Source: Thioclava sp. JE_KL1
Lineage (GTDB): Bacteria; Pseudomonadota; Alphaproteobacteria; Rhodobacterales; Rhodobacteraceae
DNA: 64,000 nt
Reading direction: 5' to 3'
Assembly: GCF_009296265.1 (NCBI RefSeq)
Contig: NZ_WBJS01000002.1
Location: forward strand, 248,001-312,000
Made by a program: the position numbers and the translations under genes. The notes under the pieces were generated by a model. The model saw nothing but the letters and a program-made list of their open reading frames with translations, had not been told where the DNA came from and searched no databases. Shown here in pieces: positions 63,203 through 64,000 of the stretch (position 1 is the stretch's first letter; each line of letters begins with the position of its first letter).

Positions 63203-64000
63203 CTATTCGCCGCGTCGCAATCGGATCGCGTAAACCATCGCGCCGACCGTGATCACCGTGATCGGATCGAACTGGAAGAAATATGTCACTTCGACCAGCG
63301 ACAGAACGAACTGACGGATCATGAAGGCCGCGAAGAAGATCGTTTCGGCGCGTACATCGCGGATCGCCCACACAATCACGACATAGCCCGCCCAGAAGAC
63401 GAGGCCCGTCTGCAGAAGTGCGAAGGGCAGGCCGAGCTCCACGGCGTTCGTGAGCAGGGTGTTGTGGAAGTGGAACCCGGATTTCGACGCGATTCCGAAC
63501 TGCGCCCAGACTTCCTCCGCGACGGGCTGGCCGGGAATCCAGAAGGCCTGGAAACCTGTGCCAAGAACCGGACGTTCGGCAATCTGTCTTAACGCGATCG
63601 CCCAGAGGTCAGTGCGCCCGGTGAGCGTGACGTCCTTGCCCGTCGAATGAAAGAACCATGACTCGACATGGCTGAAATTCGCCATGATGAGCAGAATTGC
63701 CAGAAGCAATAGCATCGACATCATGACGAGCAGGAAGAACCGCTTCCACGCCGAGGTTCGCGAGAGAAGTACGATTCCCACGGCGACGGCCAAAGCCCCC
63801 ACGCTCGCAAGGATCGCGCCGACGGATTGCGCTTTCACGAGAAGCAGCGCGGCCAGCAGGGTCATCGCCACGCCCGAGTAGCGCAGCCATCGCGGCAGGC
63901 TGCGGTCAAAAAACAGTGGCGCCGCCGAGATGAGCAGCATCGAGGCGGTGCTCGCCATTGCGTTCTTGCTGTGGAATATCCCGAGAAACCCCAGCCCATC
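63203..64000 (-). CDS. O-antigen ligase / polymerase-like protein (5' end beyond window)
   Basis: The C-terminal 265 residues of a Wzy_C-family membrane protein. At the window edge the frame reads GLGFLGIFHSKNAMA, the GxxxHKN-type motif of O-antigen ligases and polymerases, so the gene starts outside the window. The periplasmic loop with GRTDLWAIALRQIAERPVLGTGFQAF is also typical. It polymerises or ligates the repeat units made by this locus. It faces the export gene with a 12-nt gap. Confidence 0.9.
   Translation of the reverse strand, partial: DGLGFLGIFHSKNAMASTASMLLISAAPLFFDRSLPRWLRYSGVAMTLLAALLLVKAQSVGAILASVGALAVAVGIVLLSRTSAWKRFFLLVMMSMLLLLAILLIMANFSHVESWFFHSTGKDVTLTGRTDLWAIALRQIAERPVLGTGFQAFWIPGQPVAEEVWAQFGIASKSGFHFHNTLLTNAVELGLPFALLQTGLVFWAGYVVIVWAIRDVRAETIFFAAFMIRQFVLSLVEVTYFFQFDPITVITVGAMVYAIRLRRGE

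Overview
The window reads as chromosomal DNA of a high-GC alphaproteobacterium, most likely a member of the Rhodobacteraceae (Rhodobacterales). The clues are the glnD-murJ order, an RpoHII-type heat-shock sigma factor, a DUF1467 gene coupled to methylmalonyl-CoA epimerase, paired DUF6455 proteins, a GcvT-fused dimethylglycine/sarcosine dehydrogenase and a class II tRNA-Tyr of the type seen in this family. I see no phage, insertion sequence, integrase or CRISPR array. Genus is not resolved.

Layout. 1-9.3 kb: metY, a nucleotide-sugar-transferase-like protein, a small secreted protein, tRNA-Tyr, an rRNA 2'-O-methyltransferase, a three-hairpin structured stretch, a CoA-binding protein, a DegT aminotransferase and a three-gene polyamine (puu-like) operon. 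9.5-22 kb: trpS, a rhomboid-fold protein without catalytic residues, the murJ-glnD pair, a divergent LpoA-like lipoprotein facing rsmI-yraN-gshB-esterase, and comM. 22-30 kb: rpoH (RpoHII type) overlapping chaN, then coaBC, dut, a membrane-anchored MoeB/ThiF protein, an M3 peptidase and a CDF metal transporter. 30-39 kb: envelope and stress genes, among them an SH3-like secreted protein, a hydroxyacid dehydrogenase, a periplasmic PRC-barrel protein with a LEA-like 11-residue repeat, the GcvT-type dehydrogenase, an AhpD-like protein, an EF-hand protein, a GH25 lipoprotein and an outer-membrane barrel. 39-54 kb: carB, cfa, aspS, hemerythrin, a response regulator, mce-DUF1467, DUF4396, EI24, nitroreductase, DUF167, M48 lipoprotein, DUF2254 and two DUF6455 genes. 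54-64 kb: a surface-polysaccharide locus (acyltransferase, GT8, GT2, two sulfotransferase-like proteins, a Wzx-type flippase, ExoY-like priming transferase, Wza/ExoF-like export protein, and an O-antigen-ligase/polymerase-like gene cut by the right edge). Its intergenic DNA is visibly more AT-rich than the rest.

Five intergenic spaces carry the same dispersed palindrome (GGGATATTT ... CCAAG ... CTTGG ... AAATATCCC), often flanked by short G-run/C-run hairpins. Many genes use Shine-Dalgarno sites of the form AAGGAG followed by a C-rich spacer.

The most unusual items are the PRC-LEA-PRC periplasmic protein with a possible ECF-type promoter, the three consecutive hairpins ending in a terminator before 4164, the coupled pair of four-cysteine DUF6455 proteins with identical cysteine register, the catalytically dead rhomboid, a receiver protein whose tail resembles an HPt helix, and a polysaccharide locus with two sulfotransferase-type genes.
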